Shown here one piece after another: positions 19,511-30,063 of a stretch of DNA of 64,000 bases. The notes under the pieces are model-generated. The model made no database searches. It worked only from the letters and a program-made list of their open reading frames with translations, and was not told where the DNA came from. The stretch covers positions 42,838,310 to 42,902,309 of the forward strand of contig OW203983.1 of NCBI GenBank assembly GCA_934047225.1. The letters run 5' to 3'. How positions within the stretch are numbered: position 1 is the first letter of the stretch; each line of letters starts with the position of its first letter. The stretch comes from Ypsolopha sequella (lineage: Eukaryota > Arthropoda > Insecta > Lepidoptera > Ypsolophidae). Position numbers and translations under genes: made by a program.

Positions 19511-19539
19511 TCATACAGCCCTTGGTTAATAATCTACTA

Positions 19540-21380
19540 TTACATATCTCTTGCTCTGTAAGTACACCCTTACACCCTGAATGCCGGGGTGTATGACTAT
19601 CATTACAGCATAGGTTTTGGAATTTGAAAAAAGAACTGTCATACTCATACTGCACGAAGAATATTTTTAAAAAGTTAATATTTTTTTTCTCGGTATCGAT
19701 TAATTACTCGAATCGGAATCTAGACAATTGATTTTATAAAGATTTTATTTTAAATATGGAACTATTTGTTTCCACATCGTATGTTAGATGGAATCGATTT
19801 AAAAATCAAACTGGCCAGCAAGATTTGACGCGCTTGCGTGCGTGAAAAAAAAAAAAGGCAGTCTACTAGTAGGCGCGAAAGCATCGCGAAAATAATTAAT
19901 TTTCTTGTTTGAGTTCTTTTTCAAAAGTTTTAAACATGTCTAGTGACGAAGACATAGATCTAACGCCCGATTTTATTAAAGAAAGGGCAAAAACAGTTGT
20001 CGAAAATATATTACCGCCGAACTCGAAAGAAAGATATGTAAAGGCATACGACGAATTTATGAAATGGCGGTCAGAAAAAAAAGTGAAATCTCTTTCTGAA
20101 AGTGTTTTTATATCATATTTTGATGAATTATCTAAGAGGCTACAACCTTCCAGTTTATGGTGCTTTTATTCCATGCTAAAATCTACAATGATGACAAAAC
20201 ATGACGTGAATGTGAAAGATTTTTCTAAACTTACTGCTTTCTTGAAAAGGCAGTCTGACGGCTTTAAAAGCAAGAAATCGAAGGTATTTAGTGCAGAAGA
20301 AGTACAGAAATTCTTAAATGAAGCTCCGGATGAAATTTATTTAGCAATAAAGGTACCTACGTATTTACTTGCCCTTTTTAATAAGTTACCAAAATATTTC
20401 ACAAAAATACTATGCGAATTTGGTGCCTTTAATACAACATATGTCTTTTTTACAGGTTGTTCTAATTTTTGGGATATCGGGAGCCTGCAGAACCGTGGAA
20501 TTGACAAACTTGACAATAGAAAATGTAGAAAAACATAACAAATTACTACTCATAAAACTGCCTAACACGAAAACTAAAATTGACCGGTCATTTGTTGTGC
20601 ATGAAGAATTTGCAAATTATGTTGAAAAATATCAAGCTCTTCGGCCTGAAAACGTGGATACAAATCGTTTTTTTCTTAATTACAGTAAAGGAAAATGCCA
20701 CAGACAAGTAATAGGAAAAAACAAATTTACAGGCATGCCAAAGCAAATAGCCACATATTTAAAACTGAGTAACGTAGAGTTATACACCGGGGATTGCTTT
20801 CGCAGAACATCAGCGACTCTATTGGCTGATTCGGGAGCCAACCTCACTCTGTTAAAAAGGCACGGCGGCTGGAAGTCCAGCAAAGTGGCCGAAGGTTATA
20901 TCGAAGATTCGGTGGCAAACAAAAGCAAAATTACTTCTAAAATAACAGAAAATATAAACTTGAAATCACCACGTCAAAGCACATCATCTGAGCCATTTTT
21001 TAATGAAGAAAATAGTACCAGTCAACTGCCGCCATTTACGATGCAAGAACCTCAAGTCACTCAAACTCAAGTCTTATCATCACAAACTCATACTCAAACT
21101 ATAAATATTCCTAAAAAGAACGTGACCATATCTCTTACAAATTGTAATAATTTTACTATTAATTTTAATTAAATACACGTTTTTTTCTTCTTAATAAATG
21201 TTCATTGAAACCTGCTGTCTTGTTGTTTACTTACCTCACAATCGATATGTAAAGCAGAGTATTTATCTCGGGCGTAAGCATCAATTGCATACTCGGGTTA
21301 ATTAGCGCCTTCGCTTCGCTCAGGCGCCAAAAACCTCGTATGCAATTGATGTCATACAGCCCTTGGTTAATAATCTACTA
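19540..21380 (+). mobile_element. Crypton-like transposon, array copy 2
   Basis: Complete 1841-bp unit directly joined to copies 1 and 3. The junction reads AATCTACTATTACATATC on both sides, with no filler. Confidence 0.88.
19936..21172 (+). CDS. Crypton-type tyrosine recombinase, copy 2 (two exons)
   Basis: Exons 19936-20352 and 20456-21172, intron 20353-20455. The predicted protein is the same 377 residues as copy 1, with the same catalytic set (Arg151, Asp252, Arg255, His275, Tyr287). Copies 1 and 2 are the only two uninterrupted recombinase genes in the array. Confidence 0.88.
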
Positions 21381-22598
21381 TTACATATCTCTTGCTCTGT
21401 AAGTACACCCTTACACCCTGAATGCCGGGGTGTATGACTATCATTACAGCATAGGTTTTGGAATTTGAAAAAAGAACTGTCATACTCATACTGCACGAAG
21501 AATATTTTTAAAAAGTTAATATTTTTTTTCTCGGTATCGATTAATTACTCGAATCGGAATCTAGACAATTGATTTTATAAAGATTTTATTTTAAATATGG
21601 AACTATTTGTTTCCACATCGTATGTTAGATGGAATCGATTTAAAAATCAAACTGGCCAGCAAGATTTGACGCGCTTGCGTGCGTGAAAAAAAAAAAAGGC
21701 AGTCTACTAGTAGGCGCGAAAGCATCGCGAAAATAATTAATTTTCTTGTTTGAGTTCTTTTTCAAAAGTTTTAAACATGTCTAGTGACGAAGACATAGAT
21801 CTAACGCCCGATTTTATTAAAGAAAGGGCAAAAACAGTTGTCGAAAATATATTACCGCCGAACTCGAAAGAAAGATATGTAAAGGCATACGACGAATTTA
21901 TGAAATGGCGGTCAGAAAAAAAAGTGAAATCTCTTTCTGAAAGTGTTTTTATATCATATTTTGATGAATTATCTAAGAGGCTACAACCTTCCAGTTTATG
22001 GTGCTTTTATTCCATGCTAAAATCTACAATGATGACAAAACATGACGTGAATGTGAAAGATTTTTCTAAACTTACTGCTTTCTTGAAAAGGCAGTCTGAC
22101 GGCTTTAAAAGCAAGAAATCGAAGGTATTTAGTGCAGAAGAAGTACAGAAATTCTTAAATGAAGCTCCGGATGAAATTTATTTAGCAATAAAGGTACCTA
22201 CGTATTTACTTGCCCTTTTTAATAAGTTACCAAAATATTTCACAAAAATACTATGCGAATTTGGTGCCTTTAATACAACATATGTCTTTTTTACAGGTTG
22301 TTCTAATTTTTGGGATATCGGGAGCCTGCAGAACCGTGGAATTGACAAACTTGACAATAGAAAATGTAGAAAAACATAACAAATTACTACTCATAAAACT
22401 GCCTAACACGAAAACTAAAATTGACCGGTCATTTGTTGTGCATGAAGAATTTGCAAATTATGTTGAAAAATATCAAGCTCTTCGGCCTGAAAACGTGGAT
22501 ACAAATCGTTTTTTTCTTAATTACAGTAAAGGAAAATGCCACAGACAAGTAATAGGAAAAAACAAATTTACAGGCATGCCAAAGCAAATAGCCACATA
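21381..22598 (+). mobile_element. Crypton-like transposon, array copy 3, left part
   Basis: Matches copy 2 up to ACATA at 22594-22598, where a BEL/Pao element begins. ACATA recurs at 29435-29439, so it is the 5-bp target-site duplication. The remainder of this unit is at 29435-30063. Confidence 0.9.
21777..22598 (+). pseudogene. Crypton recombinase copy 3, interrupted
   Basis: Exon 1 is 21777-22193, the intron 22194-22296, and exon 2 starts at 22297. The retrotransposon enters at about codon 240, before the Asp252/Arg255, His275 and Tyr287 segment, so this half lacks the nucleophile. The frame runs into the LTR and stops at 22638. Confidence 0.9.
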
Positions 22599-23063
22599 TG
22601 TTCGCGCCACTTCTTGTGGCTCTCATACTGCGAGGTAGTTGTGAATTAATATTTGCAACTGTCATTTTCGCTGCATCTCCACCCGCTTAGTTTTGGACGC
22701 AAATCAATCAGTCGTCAATCAGAAGCCTTTCACGCCGGAGGTATACGCTGATTGTCATTCGACTAGGTCCTACCTCGACCCTACCGCCCGCCATTTTGAG
22801 ATCGCACCCGCTGTGCGCCTCATTTTCATCTATTACTATTACGAAGAAGATTAGCCGAGAAGAGCGCAACCAGGCACGAAGAGGAAGAAGAAAACCATCT
22901 TGGAGAACACCAGAGACTTGGTGGCTCAGGCGAAGCGTGGTTTGTGGTGCATGCAGCTCCTTCCCAAGGTCAGATCTTTCATCTTCGTAATTATTTCTCT
23001 TCACTTCCCGCTATTTTTAAAACCTATGGTGATACAAAGCACTGCCGTCATATCGCGTGTTCA
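22599..23063 (+). repeat. 5' LTR
   Basis: Starts TGTTCGCGCCACTTCTTG and ends CGCGTGTTCA. Reading frames within it (both LTRs show the same 98- and 64-codon frames) are by-products of the repeat. It should carry the promoter and transcript start; no clear TATA box is visible. Confidence 0.95.
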
Positions 23064-23069
23064 TTTTTT

Positions 23070-23086
23070 TGGCCATTCGAGCCGGA
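23070..23086 (+). promoter_or_regulatory. primer-binding site, resembling tRNA-Tyr
   Basis: TGGCCATTCGAGCCGGA starts six bases after the 5' LTR. It agrees at 15 of 17 positions with the complement of the 3' end of metazoan tRNA-Tyr as I recall it (TGGTCCTTCGAGCCGGA). The leader then runs to the ATG at 23551. Confidence 0.55.
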
Positions 23087-23550
23087 TCTAGATCCATTTT
23101 AGGCCCTTTGATCTGCGATCTATAACCATTTTTTGGTATTTCCAACCGCTATCTTCATGTTCTTTGTCTAAAGAACACGTGAATTCCGCTCTAATTTTCA
23201 CTCTGCCCGCAGTATTACCCCGCATTCCCGCTCTTATTTGCATTATCTATGCATTAAAACCCCGCATTCGTCAAAATATTAGTGATTCCATTTCCTATAT
23301 ACTGGAAATTGTAAATAATCTACAGTGAAATACGCCATTCTGTTAATTTATCCGCTGCGATTATACCATTTGATCATTTCACAGAAAATATTATCTGCCT
23401 ACCTGCTAATTCTTAATATTATCGAGAGGTACTCGTACACAGGTTCGTCCGCCGCCCGTGTTATCTCTAACTCATTAGCACTATTCTATGTTGTAGTCAG
23501 TATAAAACTTTCGATAGTTCTGGTACTTGCCTAACTTTGTACTATATAAC

Positions 23551-26500
23551 ATGCCAAATTCCGCAGAAGCTGCAAAATTAAAGATGTCGTATAGTTTAAA
23601 GAAGCTTAAAAATAAAAGGCAAGAATTGTTTAATCGCCTTCAGAGAGTTTATGACTTTTCTAAAACCGCTTTAGAGGATGTTTCTTCGGCAGAATTGTTT
23701 ATGGCCAATGTCGAAACATTGGATACTGTACGCTCAGAAATTCATGTAATCATAGATGAAATTAATGACACAGAGGTATTGATAAATCCTAATTTTGAAC
23801 CAAATTATCAAAGTTGGTCAGCTTTTGAGGATCTTTACTCCCATTGCAAATACATCAACCGGAAGTTATCACATTCTTCGAAATCGGCTGACTCTAAAGT
23901 TAAAGCTCCACGTGACATGGAATGTCCCAAAAAACCTACTATCAAGCTTCCAAAACTGGAACTCGTTGGTTTTTCTGGTGAAGCTACTATGTGGCCAACA
24001 TTCTATGAAACATTTAAAACCACGATTCACGATAATCCGGACTTGACCGACAACGAACGAGTACAATACCTGATGGGTAAACTTTCTGGCCGGGCACTTT
24101 CGATTTGTTCTGGAATCACACCGAACGCAACTAACTACGACATAATCTGGAAAACACTCGTTTCTACTTTTCAAGACTCGCGTAGTTTAGCCACTACTTA
24201 TTTGGATCAAATGTTTGAATTTCGCCCTTTAACTACCGCTAGTTCAAAAAACTTGGACTTGTTTTTAGACAAGTTCTGTTCCGCTGTTTCGTGTTTAAAA
24301 TCGCTGAATATTAAAGATCTTTCGGATTTTATCCTTATGTATTTGGCCCTTAAAAAACTTGATGTTGAAACCGCTCGTTCATTTGAAATGTTTAAACGTG
24401 GTTCCGATTTACCCCATTATGATGAATTAATATCATTTTTACGTGAACAAACTAAGATACTGAACCGCACTGCACCCGCAATTACCGCTCCCGCTCCGAA
24501 CCGCTCCGCTAATAATAATAACAACAAAACCGGGTACAGTACCAAGTCAACCCATGCTTTTGTCTCCGCTTCGACCAATAATAATTGTTGTCCGCTATGT
24601 AAACAATTAAAACACTATAATTTATATAAGTGTCCCGAATTTGTGAAACTAGATATCGAGAAAAGATTTCAGTTCATCAAATCTAATAACGGTTGCACCA
24701 ATTGTTTAAGTATTACGCATAACAATTCCGCTTGTAAATCGTCTTATAATTGCCGCCATTGTAATTGTAAACACCATTCGATGTTGTGCCGCAAACAAAA
24801 TGTGATGAATACTCACACCGCGCTTGGTCAAAATATTACCGTGTCTCCACGCACACATACGCAATCTTCGAGGTTGGTGGATCCTGCCGTATCGGCGACT
24901 AACACAGAACATATGACTAATGATTCTCAATCCGTACCAACTGCGAGTAATAATATTTCTTTATGTAACTTACAGCCTAACTCGCAGCGTAATGAAACAT
25001 GCCTTTTAGGTACAATTCAAGTGATCGTGAAAGATTCTAACGGTATGTCTGTCCGTCTACGTGCGCTCTGCGACCCTGCGTCACAATCCAGTTTTTCGAC
25101 GGTTTCCTGTTGTGAGAAGCTTAACTTAAAATATGAGAAAATTCCCCGCGCTTTTGTTAAGGGCATCGGCTCTTCATCAAACCCAATTAAGGGTGCGACA
25201 AACCTTAAATTGTTTTCACGATTTGATGATTCGGTTTCAATTTCGCTTGACACTTATGTAATCGACCGTATTACCGACAACTTACCATCGGTGCAGGTGG
25301 ATTTGTCTACGCTTTCGTATTTAAAATATATCACACTTGCTGATGAAACATTTTACTTACCGGGTGAGATTGATATTCTTATCGGTGCATCTTTATTCGC
25401 GGATATCTTGTTATCAGGCCGCGTCTCTGGTCCCCCGGGTACGCCGACGGGATTTCAGACCATCTTCGGTTTTACGCTAATTGGTAATACGCCTGTTTAC
25501 CAAAATACCGCATGTTCAATTTCGTTATGCTCTTATATGGAGATTGAACCGCCAATAGATTTTATTTTACAAAAATTTTGGCAATTAGAAGAGGTGCATT
25601 GTGAACCTGCTTCTAGTCCCGCAAATGATGAATGTGAAAAATTATTTATCAACAATGTGTCACGTGACCCCGCTGGTCGCTATTCGGTTTCTTTACCGTT
25701 CGCACGGAATCCTAACATACTAGGAAACTCGTACCATCACGCAAAAAAGTGTTTTATGTCTCTTGAGCGTAGGTTTGTTTCTAACGCAGATTTACGTTCC
25801 GAGTATAACAATATAATAAATGAATACCTAACTAAAGGTTACATATCCCCGCTTCATAATGATGACCAATTATCTCTTGGTTATTATATTCCGCATCATC
25901 CCGTAGTGCGTGTTGATAAATCAACGACAAAGGTGCGTATTTGTATGAATGCCAGTACTAAGACTGACTCCGCTGATGGTACTCGTGTCTCATTAAATGA
26001 CACGCTGCACACAGGTGCTAATTTGCAAAACGATTTGTTTTTAATTTTACTTGACTTCCGCTTGTATGAAATCGCTTTTACCTCGGATATCAAACAAATG
26101 TTCTTACAAGTTTTGGTTAACGCCGATGATCGCAAATTTCAAAAGTTTTTATACCGCTTTGACACGTGTTCACCGCTTATCGCTTATCAGTTCAATCGCG
26201 TCTGCTTTGGACTACGTAGTAGCCCTTTCCTTGCGATGAGAGTAGTCAGGAAACTCTGTGAGGATGGGAGTTCAGCGTACCCGCTCGCCGCTACTGTAGC
26301 CGCACGAAACTGTTACATGGACGACATCTGCTATAGCACGCCCACCGTGCAGGGCTCCTTACAGCTCAGAGATGAGCTGGTAGGATTGCTTAAGGCCGGT
26401 GGCTTTGAGCTCGTCAAGTGGTCTAGTAACTGTCAACAGTTACTTGATACACTGCCTGATACTCACCGCTTAAATTCTAGTAAGAATTTTGAAGAACAAA

Positions 26501-28869
26501 CTCAAACTCTTAAAGTTCTTGGCTTACAGTGGTCGCCTGATTCTGACGAGTTCTCTTTTACTGTATCGCTAGATAGTCGCCCATGTACTAAACGCAATGT
26601 TTTGTCCGTGATAGCACGTCAGTACGACGTCCTCGGCTTTACCGCTCCTGTGATCTTGTACGCAAAATTACTCTTGCAGAAAATCTGTATTTTAAAATTA
26701 GACTGGGATGAAACACTACCCTCTGATATTGCGCAGATTTGGCAAAACTATTTGAAGGAGCTACCTGTTTTGCGGGATTTACGTATTAAACGCCACTTAG
26801 ACGTGTTCCAAAATTCGAAAATTTCGATAATATCATTTGCAGACGCAAGTGAACGTGGATACGGATGTGTCGTATATATTAGAGTACAAGATGACTCAGA
26901 CACTTGCACTAGCATTCGGCTGGTATGCGCAAAGTCAAAAGTCTGTCCGCTCAAGACCGTCAGTGTCGCCCGCCTTGAGCTTTGTGCCTCGTTACTCATG
27001 TCGAAATTAACTCGTCGTGTAGTTGACGCTTATAAAATACGTCACAATATTGAACGTATTTACTGTTTTACCGATTCTATGGTAACTTTACACTGGATAC
27101 ATTCCTCACCGCACAGGTTTAAAACCTTTGTCGCGACGCGTATAACAAAAATAATATCCGCTATTCCCGCTGAATGTTTTTACCATACAGCTGGTTCTCA
27201 AAACCCGAGCGACTGTCTTTCCCGTGGTCTCACTCCAACGCAGTTGATGAGTCACCCGCTCTGGTTCACTGGACCTGCTTGGCTTTATCTGGACGCTAAA
27301 GAGTGGCCAATCAAAACAATAGAATCAGCTTCTATTGAAGAAAACTTGCCGGAATCAAAAACAATTTCTCTTCCCGCTTTTAGTAATGAAGAACCGCATC
27401 CACTTCTTTCTCTTTCGGAAAGAATTTCGTCATGGCTTGTGCTTTTACACACAATCATTTACATCTACCGATTTTTACGTATTTTACCGCGCTCTAATAT
27501 TTTTACCGCTACCGATATGGATTTCGCTGAAGTTGCATTGATTAAAGCTCTTCAAGCATTTTATTTTCTTGATGAAATAAAAAGATTAAAGTCAAATAAA
27601 CTTTGTTCTCCCGCTTTAAATCGACTATCGCCATTTTTAGATAAAAATGGATTGTTACGCGTTGGTGGTCGACTTCGCAACACAGACATGACGTTCGATC
27701 AACAACACCCTGTGTTGTTACCTCGTAAAAATCATATTGTCGAATTGATTATCATTCATTATCATCGCAAAAATTGTCACACTGGACCAGTGGCTTTAAT
27801 GTCAATAATCCGCCAAAAATTTTGGATACTTTCCTGTCGAAATATTGTTCGTCGCGTAATACATAGCTGCAATTATTGTTTTAAGGCGAAGCCGAGACAA
27901 ACCTTCCCTTTCATGGCAGATTTACCATCATGCCGCGTTAATGAGGCTAAAGCTTTTGTCCACTGCGCTGTGGATTATTGTGGTCCTATCAGTATCACTC
28001 CGTATCGAAAACGTGGAGTCCGTCCCGTCAAATGTTACCTCTGCATATTTGTATGCCTGGTGACTCGTGCAGTTCACGTTGAATTGGCAACTGATCTTAG
28101 CACGAACACTTTTCTTTCCGCGTTCAAACGTTTTTTATCTAGACGTGGAGCAGTGTCTTTCGTATATTCAGATAATGCTACGAACTTTGTAGGCGCTAGA
28201 AATGCCCTCTCAGAAATTTACAATTTGACAAACTCCGAAGAATTTAAAACGTCTTTCGCGAATGAACTTGCCGATCATAGAATACAATGGAAATTTAATA
28301 TTCCACGTAGCCCACATTTTGGGGGACATTATGAGATATATGTCAAAGGATTTAAGACGCATTTGCATAGAGTAGTAGGTACTCAACTGTTGACCTACGA
28401 AGAATTATTAACTGTAGTTACGCAAATAGAATGTGTCATAAATTCTCGTCCGCTTACGCTGCTGAGTGAAGATCCATCTGAACTTAGCGCGTTAACTCCT
28501 GCACATTTTCTGATGTCAACTCCTTTAAAAGAATTACCCGCTTGCAAGGTGGCTGATGAGCCAGTTAATTTATTACGTCGCTACGCGTTGCTTGATCAAA
28601 TGTTAGAATCGTTCGCGAGGCGATGGAAGAATGATTATCTCCATCTTCTCCAGTCTAGAGGAAAATGGAATACACCTACCAACCCAATCAAAATTGGATC
28701 TGTTGTCGTTGTAGTTACCGACAATACTCCACCGCTTCAATGGCCGCTCGGTGTCATTGTAGCTGTATACCCTGGCAAAGATAATGTCATTAGGGTAGCT
28801 TCTGTCAAAACGACGACAGGTGTTTACAAACGACCTGTCGTGCGTCTTTGCCCTCTCCCATCTCAATAA
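23551..28869 (+). CDS. BEL/Pao gag-protease-RT-RNase H-integrase polyprotein
   Basis: 1772 codons from ATG 23551 (MPNSAEAAKL); the longer frame begins at a TTG. In order: a gag region with coiled N-terminus; the DUF1759-like capsid (about 115-300, LPKLELVGFSGEATMWPTFY); Cys/His-rich knuckles (about 350-420, CPLCKQLKHYNLYKCPEF and CTNCLSITHNNSAC); an aspartic protease (DUF1758 type) with CDPASQSS, Asp508; RT with FTSDIKQMFLQVLV and YMDD at 922-925; RNase H (SFADASERGYGCVVY, ELCASLL, CFTDSMVTLHW); integrase HHCC finger (HYHRKNCHTG ... CNYC) and catalytic Asp1475, Asp1541 and Glu1595 (VDYCGP, YSDNATNF, FGGHYE); and a C-terminal DUF5641-like segment. No stop or frameshift, so the element could be autonomous. 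The protease has DPA where many relatives have D-S/T-G. Confidence 0.95.
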   Translation: MPNSAEAAKLKMSYSLKKLKNKRQELFNRLQRVYDFSKTALEDVSSAELFMANVETLDTVRSEIHVIIDEINDTEVLINPNFEPNYQSWSAFEDLYSHCKYINRKLSHSSKSADSKVKAPRDMECPKKPTIKLPKLELVGFSGEATMWPTFYETFKTTIHDNPDLTDNERVQYLMGKLSGRALSICSGITPNATNYDIIWKTLVSTFQDSRSLATTYLDQMFEFRPLTTASSKNLDLFLDKFCSAVSCLKSLNIKDLSDFILMYLALKKLDVETARSFEMFKRGSDLPHYDELISFLREQTKILNRTAPAITAPAPNRSANNNNNKTGYSTKSTHAFVSASTNNNCCPLCKQLKHYNLYKCPEFVKLDIEKRFQFIKSNNGCTNCLSITHNNSACKSSYNCRHCNCKHHSMLCRKQNVMNTHTALGQNITVSPRTHTQSSRLVDPAVSATNTEHMTNDSQSVPTASNNISLCNLQPNSQRNETCLLGTIQVIVKDSNGMSVRLRALCDPASQSSFSTVSCCEKLNLKYEKIPRAFVKGIGSSSNPIKGATNLKLFSRFDDSVSISLDTYVIDRITDNLPSVQVDLSTLSYLKYITLADETFYLPGEIDILIGASLFADILLSGRVSGPPGTPTGFQTIFGFTLIGNTPVYQNTACSISLCSYMEIEPPIDFILQKFWQLEEVHCEPASSPANDECEKLFINNVSRDPAGRYSVSLPFARNPNILGNSYHHAKKCFMSLERRFVSNADLRSEYNNIINEYLTKGYISPLHNDDQLSLGYYIPHHPVVRVDKSTTKVRICMNASTKTDSADGTRVSLNDTLHTGANLQNDLFLILLDFRLYEIAFTSDIKQMFLQVLVNADDRKFQKFLYRFDTCSPLIAYQFNRVCFGLRSSPFLAMRVVRKLCEDGSSAYPLAATVAARNCYMDDICYSTPTVQGSLQLRDELVGLLKAGGFELVKWSSNCQQLLDTLPDTHRLNSSKNFEEQTQTLKVLGLQWSPDSDEFSFTVSLDSRPCTKRNVLSVIARQYDVLGFTAPVILYAKLLLQKICILKLDWDETLPSDIAQIWQNYLKELPVLRDLRIKRHLDVFQNSKISIISFADASERGYGCVVYIRVQDDSDTCTSIRLVCAKSKVCPLKTVSVARLELCASLLMSKLTRRVVDAYKIRHNIERIYCFTDSMVTLHWIHSSPHRFKTFVATRITKIISAIPAECFYHTAGSQNPSDCLSRGLTPTQLMSHPLWFTGPAWLYLDAKEWPIKTIESASIEENLPESKTISLPAFSNEEPHPLLSLSERISSWLVLLHTIIYIYRFLRILPRSNIFTATDMDFAEVALIKALQAFYFLDEIKRLKSNKLCSPALNRLSPFLDKNGLLRVGGRLRNTDMTFDQQHPVLLPRKNHIVELIIIHYHRKNCHTGPVALMSIIRQKFWILSCRNIVRRVIHSCNYCFKAKPRQTFPFMADLPSCRVNEAKAFVHCAVDYCGPISITPYRKRGVRPVKCYLCIFVCLVTRAVHVELATDLSTNTFLSAFKRFLSRRGAVSFVYSDNATNFVGARNALSEIYNLTNSEEFKTSFANELADHRIQWKFNIPRSPHFGGHYEIYVKGFKTHLHRVVGTQLLTYEELLTVVTQIECVINSRPLTLLSEDPSELSALTPAHFLMSTPLKELPACKVADEPVNLLRRYALLDQMLESFARRWKNDYLHLLQSRGKWNTPTNPIKIGSVVVVVTDNTPPLQWPLGVIVAVYPGKDNVIRVASVKTTTGVYKRPVVRLCPLPSQ

Positions 28870-28959
28870 CTCCTTTCTTTGCCCCCGCTTCAAAATTTCG
28901 TTATTCTCTGTCTTATTTTTACTTTTCTATTCTTATTTTAAAACCAATGGTTTTAACGC

Positions 28960-28969
28960 CGGGGGCAAA
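28960..28969 (+). promoter_or_regulatory. polypurine tract
   Basis: CGGGGGCAAA directly precedes the 3' LTR and would prime plus-strand DNA synthesis. It is short and has one C. Confidence 0.6.
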
Positions 28970-29434
28970 TGTTCGCGCCACTTCTTGTGGCTCTCATACT
29001 GCGAGGTAGTTGTGAATTAATATTTGCAACTGTCATTTTCGCTGCATCTCCACCCGCTTAGTTTTGGACGCAAATCAATCAGTCGTCAATCAGAAGCCTT
29101 TCACGCCGGAGGTATACGCTGATTGTCATTCGACTAGGTCCTACCTCGACCCTACCGCCCGCCATTTTGAGATCGCACCCGCTGTGCGCCTCATTTTCAT
29201 CTATTACTATTACGAAGAAGATTAGCCGAGAAGAGCGCAACCAGGCACGAAGAGGAAGAAGAAAACCATCTTGGAGAACACCAGAGACTTGGTGGCTCAG
29301 GCGAAGCGTGGTTTGTGGTGCATGCAGCTCCTTCCCAAGGTCAGATCTTTCATCTTCGTAATTATTTCTCTTCACTTCCCGCTATTTTTAAAACCTATGG
29401 TGATACAAAGCACTGCCGTCATATCGCGTGCTCA
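28970..29434 (+). repeat. 3' LTR
   Basis: 465 bp, matching the 5' LTR except at the penultimate codon-length end (GTGCTCA). Followed by the target duplication ACATA at 29435-29439. Confidence 0.95.
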
Positions 29435-30063
29435 ACATATTTAAAACTGAGTAACGTAGAGTTATACACCGGGGATTGCTTTCGCAGAACATTAGCGACT
29501 CTATTGGCTGATTCGGGAGCCAACCTCACTCTGTTAAAAAGGCACGGCGGCTGGAAGTCCAGCAAAGTGGCCGAAGGTTATATCGAAGATTCGGTGGCAA
29601 ACAAAAGCAAAATTACTTCTAAAATAACAGAAAATATAAACTTGAAATCACCACGTCAAAGCACATCATCTGAGCCATTTTTTAATGAAGAAAATAGTAC
29701 CAGTCAACTGCCGCCATTTACGATGCAAGAACCTCAAGTCACTCAAACTCAAGTCTTATCATCACAAACTCATACTCAAACTATAAATATTCCTAAAAAG
29801 AACGTGACCATATCTCTTACAAATTGTAATAATTTTACTATTAATTTTAATTTAATACACATTTTTTTCTTCTTAATAAATGTTCATTGAAACCTGCTGT
29901 CTTGTTGTTTACTTACCTCACAATCGATATGTAAAGCAGAGTATTTATCTCGGGCGTAAGCATCAATTGCATACTCGGGTTAATTAGCGCCTTCGCTTCG
30001 CTCAGGCGCCAAAAACCTCGTATGCAATTGATGTCATACAGCCCTTGGTTAATAATCTACTAT
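29435..30063 (+). mobile_element. Crypton array copy 3, right part
   Basis: Resumes copy 3 after the retrotransposon and carries the segment with Asp252, Arg255, His275 and Tyr287. Unlike copies 1 and 2 it has ATTAGCG for ATCAGCG (Ser to Leu), and the stop codon TAA is changed to TTA with a further CACGT to CACAT change nearby. The array ends TAATCTACTAT at 30063 and the flank GATCTGATTGG follows. Confidence 0.88.

Larger units (their letters stand above)
17699..19539 (+). mobile_element. Crypton-like transposon, array copy 1
   Basis: The first of three head-to-tail units with an exact 1841-bp period (starts at 17699, 19540, 21381). It begins TTACATATCTCTTGCTCTG and ends AATAATCTACTA. Near the left end ACACCCC/GGGGTGT form a small hairpin; near the right end lies the stem-loop at 19438-19510. 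It differs from copy 2 only in a C-run (one more C) and an A-run (one fewer A). It carries one two-exon recombinase gene. There are no long terminal inverted repeats, consistent with tyrosine-recombinase transposons. Confidence 0.88.
22599..29434 (+). mobile_element. BEL/Pao LTR retrotransposon, complete
   Basis: 6836 bp with 465-bp LTRs (22599-23063 and 28970-29434), TG...CA ends, a 5-bp target duplication (ACATA), a candidate primer-binding site at 23070, one long polyprotein frame and a purine tract before the 3' LTR. By eye the LTRs differ at one position only (GTGTTCA versus GTGCTCA at the end), so the insertion is recent. Order RT then integrase, with the BEL-type gag and protease in one frame, fits the Pao superfamily. 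Confidence 0.95.

Noticed and set aside
22708..23091. Frames inside the LTRs (98, 64 and 63 codons)
   Set aside because: They occur identically in both LTRs, have no domain, and are explained by the repeat.
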